A stretch of 64,000 nt of DNA, from contig CAWARK010000006.1 of assembly GCA_963784415.1 (NCBI GenBank), positions 1 to 64,000 on the forward strand, read 5' to 3'. The notes beneath the pieces are model-generated. The model ran no database searches and was not told the DNA's origin. It saw nothing but the letters and a program-made list of their open reading frames with translations. This DNA is from UBA7672 sp963784415. Its GTDB lineage: Bacteria; Pseudomonadota; Alphaproteobacteria; Caulobacterales; Hyphomonadaceae. The position numbers and the translations under genes were made by a program. Shown one piece after another: positions 45,358 to 55,079 of this stretch (the stretch's first letter is position 1; each line of letters starts with the position of its first letter).

Positions 45358-46836
45358 GGCTTCAAACCCACGATCGCTTCGTCATCCTTCACGGCGCCCG
45401 GCGCGATCAGGCTCGCCATCGGCCACGCCGCATAGTCCGCCGCGTAATATCCCGCCGGACGATGATTGCCGGATTGCCCCACGCCGCCAAACGGCGCCGA
45501 GCCCGAAGCGCCCGTCGTCTGCCGGTTCCAGTTCAGCACGCCCGCGCGCACCTCCGCCTCGAATGTCGCGAACAGCTCCGCGCTGTCGGAGATCAGCCCC
45601 GCCGCCAGACCGAACTTCGTGTTGTTCGCCTCCTCCAGCGCCGCCTCGAAATTCTTGACGCGGATCACCTGCAACAGAGGCCCGAACACTTCCTCATCCT
45701 TGCGCGAGGCCATCGCGGTCACATCGATCAGCCCCGGCGACACATAGGCCGGTCCGATATCCAGCCGCTTCGCTTCGCGTATCGCCACGCCGCCCGCCTT
45801 GATCCATTCCGACTGCGCGGCCAGCACGGCGTCCGCCGCATGCGCCGAAATCAGCGGCCCGATGAAAGGCTGTGGCTGCGCATCCGGCCGATCCACCACA
45901 ATGCGATCGGTCAGGCGCACCAGCGCTTCAATCACCTTGTCGCCCTCGGCTCCGGCCTTCACGATCAGCCGTCGCGAACACGTGCAACGCTGGCCCGACG
46001 TGATGTAGGCCGACTTCACGATCAGCTTCGCGGCGGACTCCAGATCCGCCGCATCCCACACCACCAGCGGATTGTTCCCGCCCAGCTCCAGCGCGACGAT
46101 CTTCTCCAGCTGTCCGCCGAGCGCGCGATGGATCGCCCGCCCCGCCGGCACGCCACCCGTGAACAGCACGCCATCGACGCCCTCATGCGCGACCAGCAAC
46201 TCCGCCGGCGCGCGCGCGCCTTGCAGAAGATTGATGACGCCAGCCGGAAGCCCGGCCTCCTGCCACAGCCGCAATGTGAACTCCGCCACTTCCGGCGTCT
46301 GCTCGGAAGGCTTGAAGATCACCGTATTGCCCGCGATCAGCGCCGGCATGATGTGCCCGTTGGGCAGGTGCCCCGGAAAGTTGAACGGCCCCAGCACGGC
46401 CATCACGCCATGCGGATGATGGCTGATCCGCGCAACGAAGGCGCCCGCAGGCGCTTCCTTCAAAGGTGTCCGCTCGGCATACGCCTTCACGGAAAGCTCG
46501 GCCTTGCCCACCATCGCTGCTGCTTCCGTCGCCGCATCCCACACCGGCTTGCCCGTCGCGCGCGAGATGACCGCCGCCATGTCGGCCTTGTGCGCATCCA
46601 CCAGTTTCGCGAACGCGCGCACGATCGCAACACGCTCGTCCATCGGCCTGCGCCGCCACGCAGGCAGCGCCGCACGCGCCGCCGCAACCGCAGCTTCGAC
46701 GTCGGCCGCGCTCGCCTCATGGCCGCGCCAGACTTCCTGGCCATCCGCCGAAGCAATGGACGCGAACTCCGGCCCGCCGCCCCTGAGTCCAGCGGCCATT
46801 GATGAAGCACTCGCCCGTGAAAGCTGGCAGCGTCAT
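45354..46836 (-). CDS. astD: Succinylglutamate-semialdehyde dehydrogenase, frameshifted near the N-terminus
   Basis: About 493 residues when repaired. Start ATG 46836 (MTLPAFTGECFINGRW). The frame changes at about 46783-46790 by one extra base and continues GGGPEFASIASADGQEVW. NAD-aldehyde dehydrogenase features: GPFNFPGHLPNGHI, FKPSEQTPEVAE, VALELGGNNPLVV with the general-base Glu, and SGQRCTCSRRL with the catalytic Cys. Fourth enzyme of the AST pathway, oxidising the semialdehyde to succinylglutamate. Confidence 0.93.
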
Positions 46837-46870
46837 GGGCGCGAGCCTTTCAGCCGGTAGACCATAACAG

Positions 46871-47841
46871 TCATCCGCCGCGCCTGCGCCGATGCGCGCG
46901 AGCACGGGCGCGGGATCGTCGCTCGCCGCAAACTGCGTAACGGCAGAACTGGTCGAGATCGGGGTTGGCGATCAGCCCAGCTTCGGGCCTTGGCCCGGCG
47001 GCGAATTCGGCGCCCGTCATCCGGCGCGCTTCGCGCACGGTATCGACGTGATCGATGAAGGCTTCGACCGTCGGACCGGCATCGAAGATGTCGACCACGT
47101 CATTGTAGCGGAAGCCCTGCGCCTTCAGCATGGCGAGCGCAGGCTCGGCATCCGGATGCGGACGGGCGATCACGCGCGCGCGTCATCCGGCAAGAGGGAT
47201 GTGTAGATCGGATAACGCGGCATCAGGTCTGCGATGAAGCGATGATCGCGCGCGCTCAGCGAATCCGCCACACGATATTCCATCTTGAAGAACTTGGCGC
47301 CCACAGCATCCCAGAAAGGCGACCGCCCCTCGCTGTCGGTGAAGCCGCGTATCTCGGCCATCGCCTTGGTGCCAAACCGTATCGGGTCCGCCGCGATCAG
47401 CATCAGCCGCGCGAACGACAGCAGCCGCCCACGTCCGCCGCCGCGCGCCTTGCGCTCGATGAACAGCGTGCCGAGTTCTGAATCGCCGTGATAGTCGTTG
47501 ACCAGGAACAGCAGGTCGAGTTCGACCTTCACGTCCTGCTCCGGCGACACCTTGGCGTCGCGCGAGATCCGGTAGGAATAGAATGGCCGCTCGACGCCAA
47601 GATTGGTGAAGATGCTGGCCGTGCCCAGCAGCTCGCCTTCTTCTTCCATCACGAGGAAATAGCATTCGTTCTGCGGCGCGATGGAAGGACGCGCAAACGC
47701 CTTCAGTGAACGCTCGATCCGCGCCGCCATCGCCTCGCGCGACGCTGGCATGGTCAGCATTCCGGGATCGACACGCGCAATCATCGCCTCGAGCCTGTCG
47801 AGGTCGCTGAGCCTGGCCGGACGGACAATGGTTGTGGTCAT
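46871..47841 (-). CDS. astA: Arginine N-succinyltransferase, frameshifted
   Basis: About 320 residues. Starts MTTTIVRPARLSDLDRLEAM at 47841, then CYFLVMEEEGELLGTASIF, KVELDLLFLVNDYHGDSELG, and SPFWDAVGAKFFKMEY. One indel in the GCGCGCGCG run at about 47163-47171 shifts the frame, after which RVIARPHPDAEPALAMLKAQGF and VDIFDAGPTVEAFIDHVDTVR continue the family. The extreme C-terminus (after NPDLDQF, near 46935) also looks shifted and is unresolved. First enzyme of the AST pathway (succinyl-CoA plus arginine). Confidence 0.9.
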
Positions 47842-47849
47842 GTGCTGCC

Positions 47850-48980
47850 TTAACTCTCGGCGGCGAACTGCGCCAGCGTCTCCGCATCGAACGCATCGAC
47901 CGCGGCGCGCAATTCGTCGGCGCTGACGCCGCGACCGCTGGCCTTGACGTAGAATCGCTCCTGCGTCAGCCGGCCATAGCTTCCCGCCTGCGAAGCGGTG
48001 TTCCAGTCTTCGACGACAATCGCATCGCCCTCACGCCGCCGGCGCGAATAGCCGTCAGACGTTTCGCGGTTGAACTCCGACGTGCTGACACCGCCAAATC
48101 CGATCACCTGCGCAATGGACGGAGAGTAAATGACCTGCACCGTCAGGCTCCGGGCGCCATCGCGATATTCCGCCTCCAGCCTCACCGTCCGCTGTCCGGG
48201 TTGCCCACTGCGCTCAACGCCGACTGCGACACGCGCCATGCCCGCCATCGTCTCCGGCGCTACGCCGCGCAGGTCGCTGCCCGCCGGGCGCGCAGGCTGC
48301 ACGGCGTTCGGCCGGGCTTGCGCGTCCGCGGGTATAGTCGTCTCGATCTGTGCGGGTTGTGGCTGGTCGACGAACGGCAGGCGCGGCAGACTCGGAAACA
48401 GGTTGGCGTTCGGCGCCAATGCCAGCATCGCCGCCGCTCCAACCACAAGGGCGACGGCAATCGCCGCAAACGTCGTCACGATCGCAAAATTGAGCGCGGA
48501 TTTCGGCGCCGGGTGCATCACCTTCGGCGCGCCGACAAACAGCAGGTAGAGGCTGTAGACACTGACCATCAGCGCAACCACCTGCAGGGCCGGCGCCGCC
48601 GCCAGCACGCCCGCGACGAGCGCCGCCGTCACCGAATAGGCCGACAGCTTGAACGCCTGACGGTAGTTTTTTTCGGCCCCGAAGCGGGGGGCCAGCCAGT
48701 TGATGATCGCGGCGAAGGTGAAAACGCCTCCAATCGTCATGACAAAGAAGATGAAAGCCGACAGCAGCACGCCGAGGATCGGCGCCCTCACCCATTCGCC
48801 GCCCGCCTGCACGCCCACCACGGCCAGGGCGACAATGATCGCTGCGGTCGGAATCACGGCCAGCGGCGCGACATAGCGCAGGGCCAGCCGCCGGGGCTCG
48901 ACCTCCTCCAGGTCGATCGCGTCCCACTCGGTCGCGGGCTGGAGCAGCAGGTTTTTAACCCGTGCTAATAGCGCGAGCAT
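47850..48980 (-). CDS. Yip1-domain membrane protein
   Basis: 376 residues. About five hydrophobic helices in the first 190 residues (RRLALRYVAPLAVIPTAAI, LGVLLSAFIFFVMTIGG, ALQVVALMVSVYSLYLLFVG and others) match the bacterial Yip1 domain. A Pro/Ala linker and a soluble C-terminal domain of about 150 residues follow (RSLTVQVIYSPSIAQVIGF, RRRREGDAIVVEDWN). Function unknown. Ends eight bases before astA, so it is likely the first gene of that operon. Confidence 0.7.
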   Translation of the reverse strand: MLALLARVKNLLLQPATEWDAIDLEEVEPRRLALRYVAPLAVIPTAAIIVALAVVGVQAGGEWVRAPILGVLLSAFIFFVMTIGGVFTFAAIINWLAPRFGAEKNYRQAFKLSAYSVTAALVAGVLAAAPALQVVALMVSVYSLYLLFVGAPKVMHPAPKSALNFAIVTTFAAIAVALVVGAAAMLALAPNANLFPSLPRLPFVDQPQPAQIETTIPADAQARPNAVQPARPAGSDLRGVAPETMAGMARVAVGVERSGQPGQRTVRLEAEYRDGARSLTVQVIYSPSIAQVIGFGGVSTSEFNRETSDGYSRRRREGDAIVVEDWNTASQAGSYGRLTQERFYVKASGRGVSADELRAAVDAFDAETLAQFAAES

Positions 48981-49163
48981 GGAGCGTCCCTATGGATCAT
49001 GGAACTACCCTAGCCGGGACACAGGGGGTTTCAAATGCTTGCAGGGATGAGGATTTTCCGCGTAAGCGACATTACGCCCCTTGGCAACTCGTGATGTCGT
49101 CGTGTATGGCGACGGAAACTGGTCAGTTTCTCAGAATTTGCCTCAAAGCGACGGAGCTTTTCC

Positions 49164-50780
49164 ATGGAAGCCACTGCGCCCCATGACCTCCCCCACCCCC
49201 ACCGCCGCGAACCCACCGCGGACGAGAAACGGCTCACTTTCTGGGCGCTGATGATCGTTTTCCTGCTGAGCGCGCTGGACCAGACCATCGTGTCCACGGC
49301 CATGCCGACCATCATCCAGCAGCTCAACGGCCTTGAGCTCTATGCCTGGGTCACGACCAGCTACCTGCTCACCTCGACCGTCATGGTCCCCATCTGGGGC
49401 AAGCTCGGCGACCTCTACGGCCGCAAGCTGATCCTGGTTATCGGCATTGTCATCTTCGTGGCTGGATCGTGGCTATGCGGCCTGTCGGGCGAGTTTGGCG
49501 GCGACGGCATGCTCCAGCTCATCATCTTCCGCGGCATCCAGGGGGTGGGCGGCGGCGCATTGTTCACCACCGCATTCGCCACCATCGCCGACCTCTTCCC
49601 GCCCCGCGAGCGCGGGAAGTATGCGGGTATGTTCGGCGCGGTGTTCGGCCTTGCCAGCGTCATCGGACCGATTGTTGGCGGCTACTTCACCGATCACGGC
49701 ACGGTCACCATTGCCGGTGTCCACATTGATGGGTGGCGGTGGTGTTTCTACATCAACCTGCCGACCTCGGTGATCGCGCTCACCATGATCACCCTGAAGA
49801 TGCCGCATCTCGGGCACAACGGCGGCGGCAAGATCGACTGGCTGGGCGGCCTGTTCGTCGTCCTGTCGATCGGCGCGGTCATGCTCGCCATGACATGGGG
49901 CAACGAAAAAGGCTGGCTGCATCAGGACATCCTGATGCTGTTCGCGTTCGCGATCATCACGGGCGTGATCTTCGTCTACATCGAGTCGAAGCACCCCGAG
50001 CCAATCATACCGCTGGCGCTGTTCAAGGTGCGCGCGTTCACGACATCGACGATCGCATCGTTCATCATCGCGATGGCGTTCATGGGAACGATTGTCTACC
50101 TGCCGCTCTACCTGCAGCTCGGCCTCGGCTTCAAAGCCACGAACAGCGGCCTGCTGCTGCTGCCGCTGATGGCCGGCCTCATCGTCTCTGCGACGCTGTC
50201 TGGCCGCTACGTTACCAGGACCGGCAAATACAAAGGCGTCATGATGATCGGCGCCGGCATGCAGTTTCTCGGCATCTTCCTGATGTCGAGACTCACCTCC
50301 GACGCGCAGCAGTTCGACGTGATCTGGCGGCTGTTCGTTCTCGGCATCGGTCTCGGGCCGTCGCAGAGCCTGTTCAACATGGTCTCGCAAAGCTCCGCGC
50401 CGATGAAGCAGATCGGCGTTGCGACCTCGACAAGCATGTTCCTGCGCCAGTGCGGCGGCATGGTGGGCGTGTCGATCTTCGGCGCGATGCTGCTGGCCAA
50501 GATGACGGAGTCCCTCACCAAGCTGAATCCCAATGCCCACGTGAACATTGGCGAGATGCAGCGCATGGCGATGATGTCATCCGAAAGCGGCCCGGACATG
50601 CCGCCGATGATGAAGGCCTTCATCGCCAAGACGATCTCGGACGCCATGAGCTACATCTTCATGGGCAGCCTCGCGATCGTCGCGTGCGCCTTCATAGCGA
50701 TCCTGTTCATCCCGCAGATCACGCTGCGCGGACGCGGCCCTGGCGCAGAAAAAGCCCCGGAAACTGCCCCTGCCCATTAA
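49164..50780 (+). CDS. MFS multidrug efflux transporter, DHA2 (EmrB/QacA) family
   Basis: 538 residues with about 14 membrane helices. Motifs: LSALDQTIVSTAMPTI (motif D-type), WGKLGDLYGRKLIL (motif A), RGIQGVGGGALFTTAF and GPIVGGYFTD (motif C). No adjacent membrane-fusion protein, so a drug:H+ antiporter of the inner membrane acting alone. Monocistronic; ACGGAG precedes the start. Confidence 0.9.
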   Translation: MEATAPHDLPHPHRREPTADEKRLTFWALMIVFLLSALDQTIVSTAMPTIIQQLNGLELYAWVTTSYLLTSTVMVPIWGKLGDLYGRKLILVIGIVIFVAGSWLCGLSGEFGGDGMLQLIIFRGIQGVGGGALFTTAFATIADLFPPRERGKYAGMFGAVFGLASVIGPIVGGYFTDHGTVTIAGVHIDGWRWCFYINLPTSVIALTMITLKMPHLGHNGGGKIDWLGGLFVVLSIGAVMLAMTWGNEKGWLHQDILMLFAFAIITGVIFVYIESKHPEPIIPLALFKVRAFTTSTIASFIIAMAFMGTIVYLPLYLQLGLGFKATNSGLLLLPLMAGLIVSATLSGRYVTRTGKYKGVMMIGAGMQFLGIFLMSRLTSDAQQFDVIWRLFVLGIGLGPSQSLFNMVSQSSAPMKQIGVATSTSMFLRQCGGMVGVSIFGAMLLAKMTESLTKLNPNAHVNIGEMQRMAMMSSESGPDMPPMMKAFIAKTISDAMSYIFMGSLAIVACAFIAILFIPQITLRGRGPGAEKAPETAPAH

Positions 50781-50941
50781 TGCTGCGCCACCGTCCGGAC
50801 ACCATTGCCGCAATCATGTAGCCGCTGCGCCTAACGACAGCCGCAGCGTCATCTGACAAAGGCAGTCAAGCGGGAACACAAACCCGCGAGTCGGCCGCCC
50901 GCTTCACCGATCCCCGGACAGCGCGCAGCCTGGAGGGACAC

Positions 50942-51517
50942 ATGACTATCCGTTCGATCGCGCGCTTCAGCATTCTCTCGGCCATCGCGCTGGCCGGAGT
51001 TGGCGCTGCGAACGCCGACGTCTTCCTGAAAATTCCGTCGCTCAAAGGCGCATCGACCCAGCGCGGCTTCGAAGGCCAGATCGCAGTCACCGGCGCCAGC
51101 ATGAGCGTGTCGAGCTACACCGTGCCGAGCGGCGATGGCGTCAGCGATGTCACGCGCACCACGACGGTGGGGCCGATCTACATCACGAAGACGCCGGACC
51201 GTTCCTCGCCGAAGCTGGTGTCGAATGCTGTCGAAGGCGCGCCGCTGGGCCGTATCGAGATCACGTTCACCTCGCCGGTCACGCAGGCGATCGAATCCAA
51301 ATGGATCATCGAAGGCGCCGAAGTGCGCAGCTACAGCGTCAACCCGGACTCGATGAATGGCAACCAGCCGCTTGAGAGCATCGAGATCGGCTACGCGTCG
51401 ATGACCTACCAGTACTTCGACACCGATGGTCGCGTCGTCGGCACGAAGCCTTCCGCCGAAGCCCGCTTCGACGTGCCGGCCGAACAGCTCTTCCCGGGCG
51501 ACGAAGGCTGCCGCTAA
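50942..51517 (+). CDS. Hcp-family (T6SS_HCP) protein with Sec signal peptide
   Basis: 191 residues; GGAGGGA precedes ATG 50942. The signal peptide ends GVGAANA (AxA cleavage), then DVFLKIPSLKGASTQRGFEG begins the Hcp beta-barrel pattern. PIYITKTPDRSSPKLVSNAV and ESIEIGYASMTYQYF follow, as in PF05638. True T6SS Hcp lacks a signal peptide, and no tss genes are in view, so this is an orphan exported relative of unknown role. Monocistronic, followed by a GC-rich hairpin at 51558. Confidence 0.75.
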   Translation: MTIRSIARFSILSAIALAGVGAANADVFLKIPSLKGASTQRGFEGQIAVTGASMSVSSYTVPSGDGVSDVTRTTTVGPIYITKTPDRSSPKLVSNAVEGAPLGRIEITFTSPVTQAIESKWIIEGAEVRSYSVNPDSMNGNQPLESIEIGYASMTYQYFDTDGRVVGTKPSAEARFDVPAEQLFPGDEGCR

Positions 51518-51557
51518 TACTTCGTTAGGCGAGATGAATTTGGGTTAGGTGAGATGA

Positions 51558-51584
51558 AGCCGGCGTACACAATGTGCGCCGGCT
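51558..51584. terminator. GC-rich hairpin, likely terminator of the Hcp-like gene
   Basis: AGCCGGCG (51558-51565) pairs with CGCCGGCT (51577-51584), with an inner CAC/GTG stem and a two-base bulge. No T run follows, so the termination role is uncertain. A TTAGG-GAGATGAA word is repeated just before it. Confidence 0.45.
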
Positions 51585-51643
51585 GATTCACGCCGGTCTA
51601 ACCAGCAGATGGTATGCATGTCCCTGAACCGGAGACCTGCCCC

Positions 51644-52210
51644 ATGGCCAAGGCCGCATTCCACAAGAACCAGAAAGTGTTCGTGAAGCCCGTCGGCACA
51701 TGGGCAGTCGTCGAACAGGTTCTGCCCCAATGGGTCAAGGGCCTCGATGAACCTCTCAAGGTTCACTACGACGTCGGCCTCGGCCGCGAATTCAGCGCCA
51801 GCGAGCTGATTGCCGACAAGTCCATGGCGTCCGACGACGAACAGGCCGACATCGAAAACTGGCGCGTCTCGCGTGCGAAGAACCGCTGGAACGAGACCGG
51901 TGAAGTGACCAATCACCCCCACCCCGGCACTTATCCGATCATCCGCACGGATGAAAAGGACTGGGGCGGCTGGCGTGTGCCGAGCTCCGAATACGATCGC
52001 GACCCGAACCGCATCGAGTTCCAGGCGCGGATCATCCAGGCGGCCCCGCATCTGATGCGTATCGCCAAGGCGATGGCGCAGTTCGGGCATAACTATTCTG
52101 ACGAGATGCCTTCGGAACTGCTGGACCTCTCCAAGAAATGCCACCTGCTGGTTCGCCGAATCTACGAAACCGCCAACGAAATCCCGGTTGCGGCCAGCGC
52201 GGCAGAATAG
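51644..52210 (+). CDS. Conserved alphaproteobacterial protein of unknown function
   Basis: 188 residues from ATG 51644 (MAKAAFHKNQKVFVKPVGTW), preferred over the upstream 51614. The first 50 residues look like a small beta-barrel (VFVKPVGTWAVVEQVLPQWV, LKVHYDVGLGREF), and a helical C-terminus (AAPHLMRIAKAMAQFGHNY, LLDLSKKCHLLVRRIYETA) follows. No signal peptide or membrane helix. I recall similar proteins in other alphaproteobacteria but know no function. Confidence 0.65.
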   Translation: MAKAAFHKNQKVFVKPVGTWAVVEQVLPQWVKGLDEPLKVHYDVGLGREFSASELIADKSMASDDEQADIENWRVSRAKNRWNETGEVTNHPHPGTYPIIRTDEKDWGGWRVPSSEYDRDPNRIEFQARIIQAAPHLMRIAKAMAQFGHNYSDEMPSELLDLSKKCHLLVRRIYETANEIPVAASAAE

Positions 52211-52335
52211 GCCGCAGGCGTCCGGACAGCCGGGCTCTAAAATTCGCTGTCAACGCGCTTTATATTGGCTGCAAACCCTGTAGCCATTTCGTGCCGCTGA
52301 TTTCATGGCGGCGCGACTGATCGAGCGCTCCCCTC

Positions 52336-54969
52336 ATGCGAACTGAAACGCCGCCGCCCGTAAAGCTTGCCGATTACAAGCCTTTCCCCTTCAGGATCGA
52401 GGGTGTGCGGATGCTGTTCCAGCTGCACCCCACGGATACGCGCGTCGTGACGGAGCTGACGATGCGGCGCACGGGCGCCGCGGATGCTTCGCTGAAGCTG
52501 GATGGCGAAAAGCTGACGCTCAAGGCGCTGCGCATCGATGGCAAGGCGCTCGAGGCAGCCGACTACGCAGTTGACGCCGAAGGCCTCGAAGTGTTCCGGC
52601 CCGGCGACGCATTCAAGCTGGAGATCGAAACCAGCATCTCGCCCGAAACCAACACGGAGCTTTCGGGCCTCTACATCTCGAGCAACCGCTTCTGCACGCA
52701 GTGCGAGTCCGAAGGCTTCCGCCGCATCACCTACTATCCTGACCGTCCCGACGTGCTCGCGCCGTTCTTCGTCCGCATCGAAGCCGACAAGGCGCGCTAC
52801 CCTTACCTGCTGTCCAACGGCAATCCGACCTCCAGCGGCGATCTTCCCGAAGGCCGCCACTTTGCCGAATGGACGGACCCGCATCCGAAGCCGTCTTACC
52901 TCTTCGCGCTGGTCGGCGGCGCGTTCGACGTGCTGCGCGATGACTTCACCACATCGTCCGGGCGCCCCGTGAAGCTGTCTGTCTTCGTCGAAGAGGGCGA
53001 TGCGCCGCGCGCGGCCTACGCCATGCGGTCGCTGATCGCATCGATGAAATGGGATGAGGATGTGTTTGGCCGGGAGTATGATCTGGACGTGTTCCAGATC
53101 GTCGCCGTGCGCGACTTCAACTTCGGCGCGATGGAGAACAAGGGTCTCAACATCTTCAACTCGGCCTATGTGCTGGCCGATGGCCAGGCCGCGACGGATG
53201 CGGACTTCGAGGCGATCGAGAGCATCGTCGCGCACGAGTATTTCCACAACTGGACCGGCAACCGCATCACCTGCCGCGACTGGTTCCAGCTGTGCCTGAA
53301 GGAAGGCCTCACGGTCTATCGCGACCAGGAGTTCACCAAGGCGATGCGCTCGCCCGCCGTGGCGCGCATCAAGGAAGTGATCCGCCTGCGCACGCGCCAG
53401 TTCCCGGAAGACGCTGGCCCGCTGGCGCATTCGGTGCGGCCCGACATGTATGCCCGCATCGACAATCTCTACACGGCGACGGTCTACGAGAAGGGCGCGG
53501 AGCTGATCCGCATGCTGCGCCTGATGATCGGCGACAAGGCCTTCTTCGAGGGCATGAACCGCTATTTCGATACGATGGATGGCACGGCCGCGACGATCGA
53601 GGATTTCATCGCCTCGTTCGAGCCCTTCACCAGCCACGACCTCAAGGCCTTCTCCCGCTGGTACGCGCAGGCCGGTACGCCGGCCGTGAAAGCAAGCGGC
53701 GCCTACGACGCTGCAAAGCGCCGCTACTCGCTGACGCTGTCGCAGTCGGTCGCCCCGACGCCGGGCCAGCCTGACAAGACGGCGGTTCGCATCCCGATGC
53801 GCGTCGCCCTCTTCGACGACAACGGCCTCAAACTCGAAACCAGCCTCGATGGCGGCCCGACGGCCAGCGAACATGTCGTCCTGCTCAAATCGGACACCGC
53901 CGTGTTCGCCTTCGATGGCGTGGCCTCACCGCCACGTCCCTCCCTCAACCGTGGCTTCTCCGCGCCGATCCGCCTGACGGACGATCTGTCGGAAGCCGAT
54001 CGCGCCGCACTGGCCGGTGTCGATGACGATCCGTTCGCCCAGTGGGAAGCCCTGCAATCCATCGCACGCGCACTGATCCTCGACGCTGTGCGTTCCGGCA
54101 GCCGGACGCCCGACGCCAAACGGCTCGACGCGTTCGTCGCTTCGCTCACCAACTCCGTGACGCGCGCCGCGACAGCAGACCCGGCCTATGCCGCCCTGCT
54201 GCTCTATCTGCCGACCGTCGGCGAACTTGTGATGGACGTCCGCGATGCGGATCCGACCGCGATCCACGAGGCGCGCCTTGCCGTTCGCGTTGCGATCGCC
54301 GGCGCTCTGGAAAAACTGCTGATCGGCGTCCTGTCGAAAGCCGAGCCGACGACCTTCGATCCATCCGCCGAAGCTGCCGGCCGTCGTGCGCTTCGCGCGT
54401 CCGCGCTGTCGCTGCTCTCGATGCTGGGCGACCGCCATGAGACACTTGTCTCAAACGCGTATCGCGCCGCCGGAACGATGACGGAGTCGCTCGCCGCGCT
54501 GACCGCGCTCTCGAACATCGAAACCGGCGCGTTCGACACGGCCCTCGTCGACTTCGAAGGCAAGTGGGGCAGCGCCCCGCTGGTCATGGACAAATGGTAC
54601 GGCGTCCAGGCCATGTCGGTGCGCGGCGACCTTCGCGAGCGCCTTCTCAAACTGATGGCGCGGCCCGACTACGACCTCCGCAATCCGAACCGCGTCCGCT
54701 CGCTGGCCGCATCCTTCGCGATGAACAATCCGGTCGGCTTCCACGCGGCCGATGGCTGGGGCTATCGCTGGCTCACCGACCTGATCCTGAAGGTCGACCC
54801 GCTCAATCCGGCGCTCTCTGCGCGTCTCTGCACCGCGTTCGAAAGCTGGCGTTCGTTCAGCGCCGACCGCCGCGACAAGGCGCACGCCGAACTCAAGCGG
54901 CTGTCCGAGACGGGTCTTTCACGAAATGCCCTCGATATCGTGGGGCGTGCGCTGGCTGATCCGAGCTAA
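52336..54969 (+). CDS. pepN: Aminopeptidase N (M1 family)
   Basis: 877 residues, the standard length for the proteobacterial PepN type. The exopeptidase motif GAMENKGLNIFN and the zinc motif HEYFHNWTGNR with downstream Glu (LKEGLTVYRDQEF) are intact. Four M1 domains run in order: beta-sandwich to about 190, catalytic to about 440, small beta domain, then a helical C-terminus. Cytoplasmic; removes N-terminal residues from peptides. No frameshift seen over 2.6 kb. Confidence 0.96.
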   Translation: MRTETPPPVKLADYKPFPFRIEGVRMLFQLHPTDTRVVTELTMRRTGAADASLKLDGEKLTLKALRIDGKALEAADYAVDAEGLEVFRPGDAFKLEIETSISPETNTELSGLYISSNRFCTQCESEGFRRITYYPDRPDVLAPFFVRIEADKARYPYLLSNGNPTSSGDLPEGRHFAEWTDPHPKPSYLFALVGGAFDVLRDDFTTSSGRPVKLSVFVEEGDAPRAAYAMRSLIASMKWDEDVFGREYDLDVFQIVAVRDFNFGAMENKGLNIFNSAYVLADGQAATDADFEAIESIVAHEYFHNWTGNRITCRDWFQLCLKEGLTVYRDQEFTKAMRSPAVARIKEVIRLRTRQFPEDAGPLAHSVRPDMYARIDNLYTATVYEKGAELIRMLRLMIGDKAFFEGMNRYFDTMDGTAATIEDFIASFEPFTSHDLKAFSRWYAQAGTPAVKASGAYDAAKRRYSLTLSQSVAPTPGQPDKTAVRIPMRVALFDDNGLKLETSLDGGPTASEHVVLLKSDTAVFAFDGVASPPRPSLNRGFSAPIRLTDDLSEADRAALAGVDDDPFAQWEALQSIARALILDAVRSGSRTPDAKRLDAFVASLTNSVTRAATADPAYAALLLYLPTVGELVMDVRDADPTAIHEARLAVRVAIAGALEKLLIGVLSKAEPTTFDPSAEAAGRRALRASALSLLSMLGDRHETLVSNAYRAAGTMTESLAALTALSNIETGAFDTALVDFEGKWGSAPLVMDKWYGVQAMSVRGDLRERLLKLMARPDYDLRNPNRVRSLAASFAMNNPVGFHAADGWGYRWLTDLILKVDPLNPALSARLCTAFESWRSFSADRRDKAHAELKRLSETGLSRNALDIVGRALADPS

Positions 54970-55079
54970 CTCCCTGTCGGGAATCAGATTTTTCGAATCT
55001 TGTTCCCGCCGTTATCGTTAACCGACTGCTAACGGGGCACGCATAGCGTCCGCGTCTGGGTTGCTACGCGGCGGCGGGA

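Noticed and set aside
45462..46802. 446-codon open frame on the plus strand
   Set aside because: Antisense shadow of astD; highly Arg-rich.
52303..53874. 523-codon open frame on the minus strand
   Set aside because: Antisense shadow of pepN.
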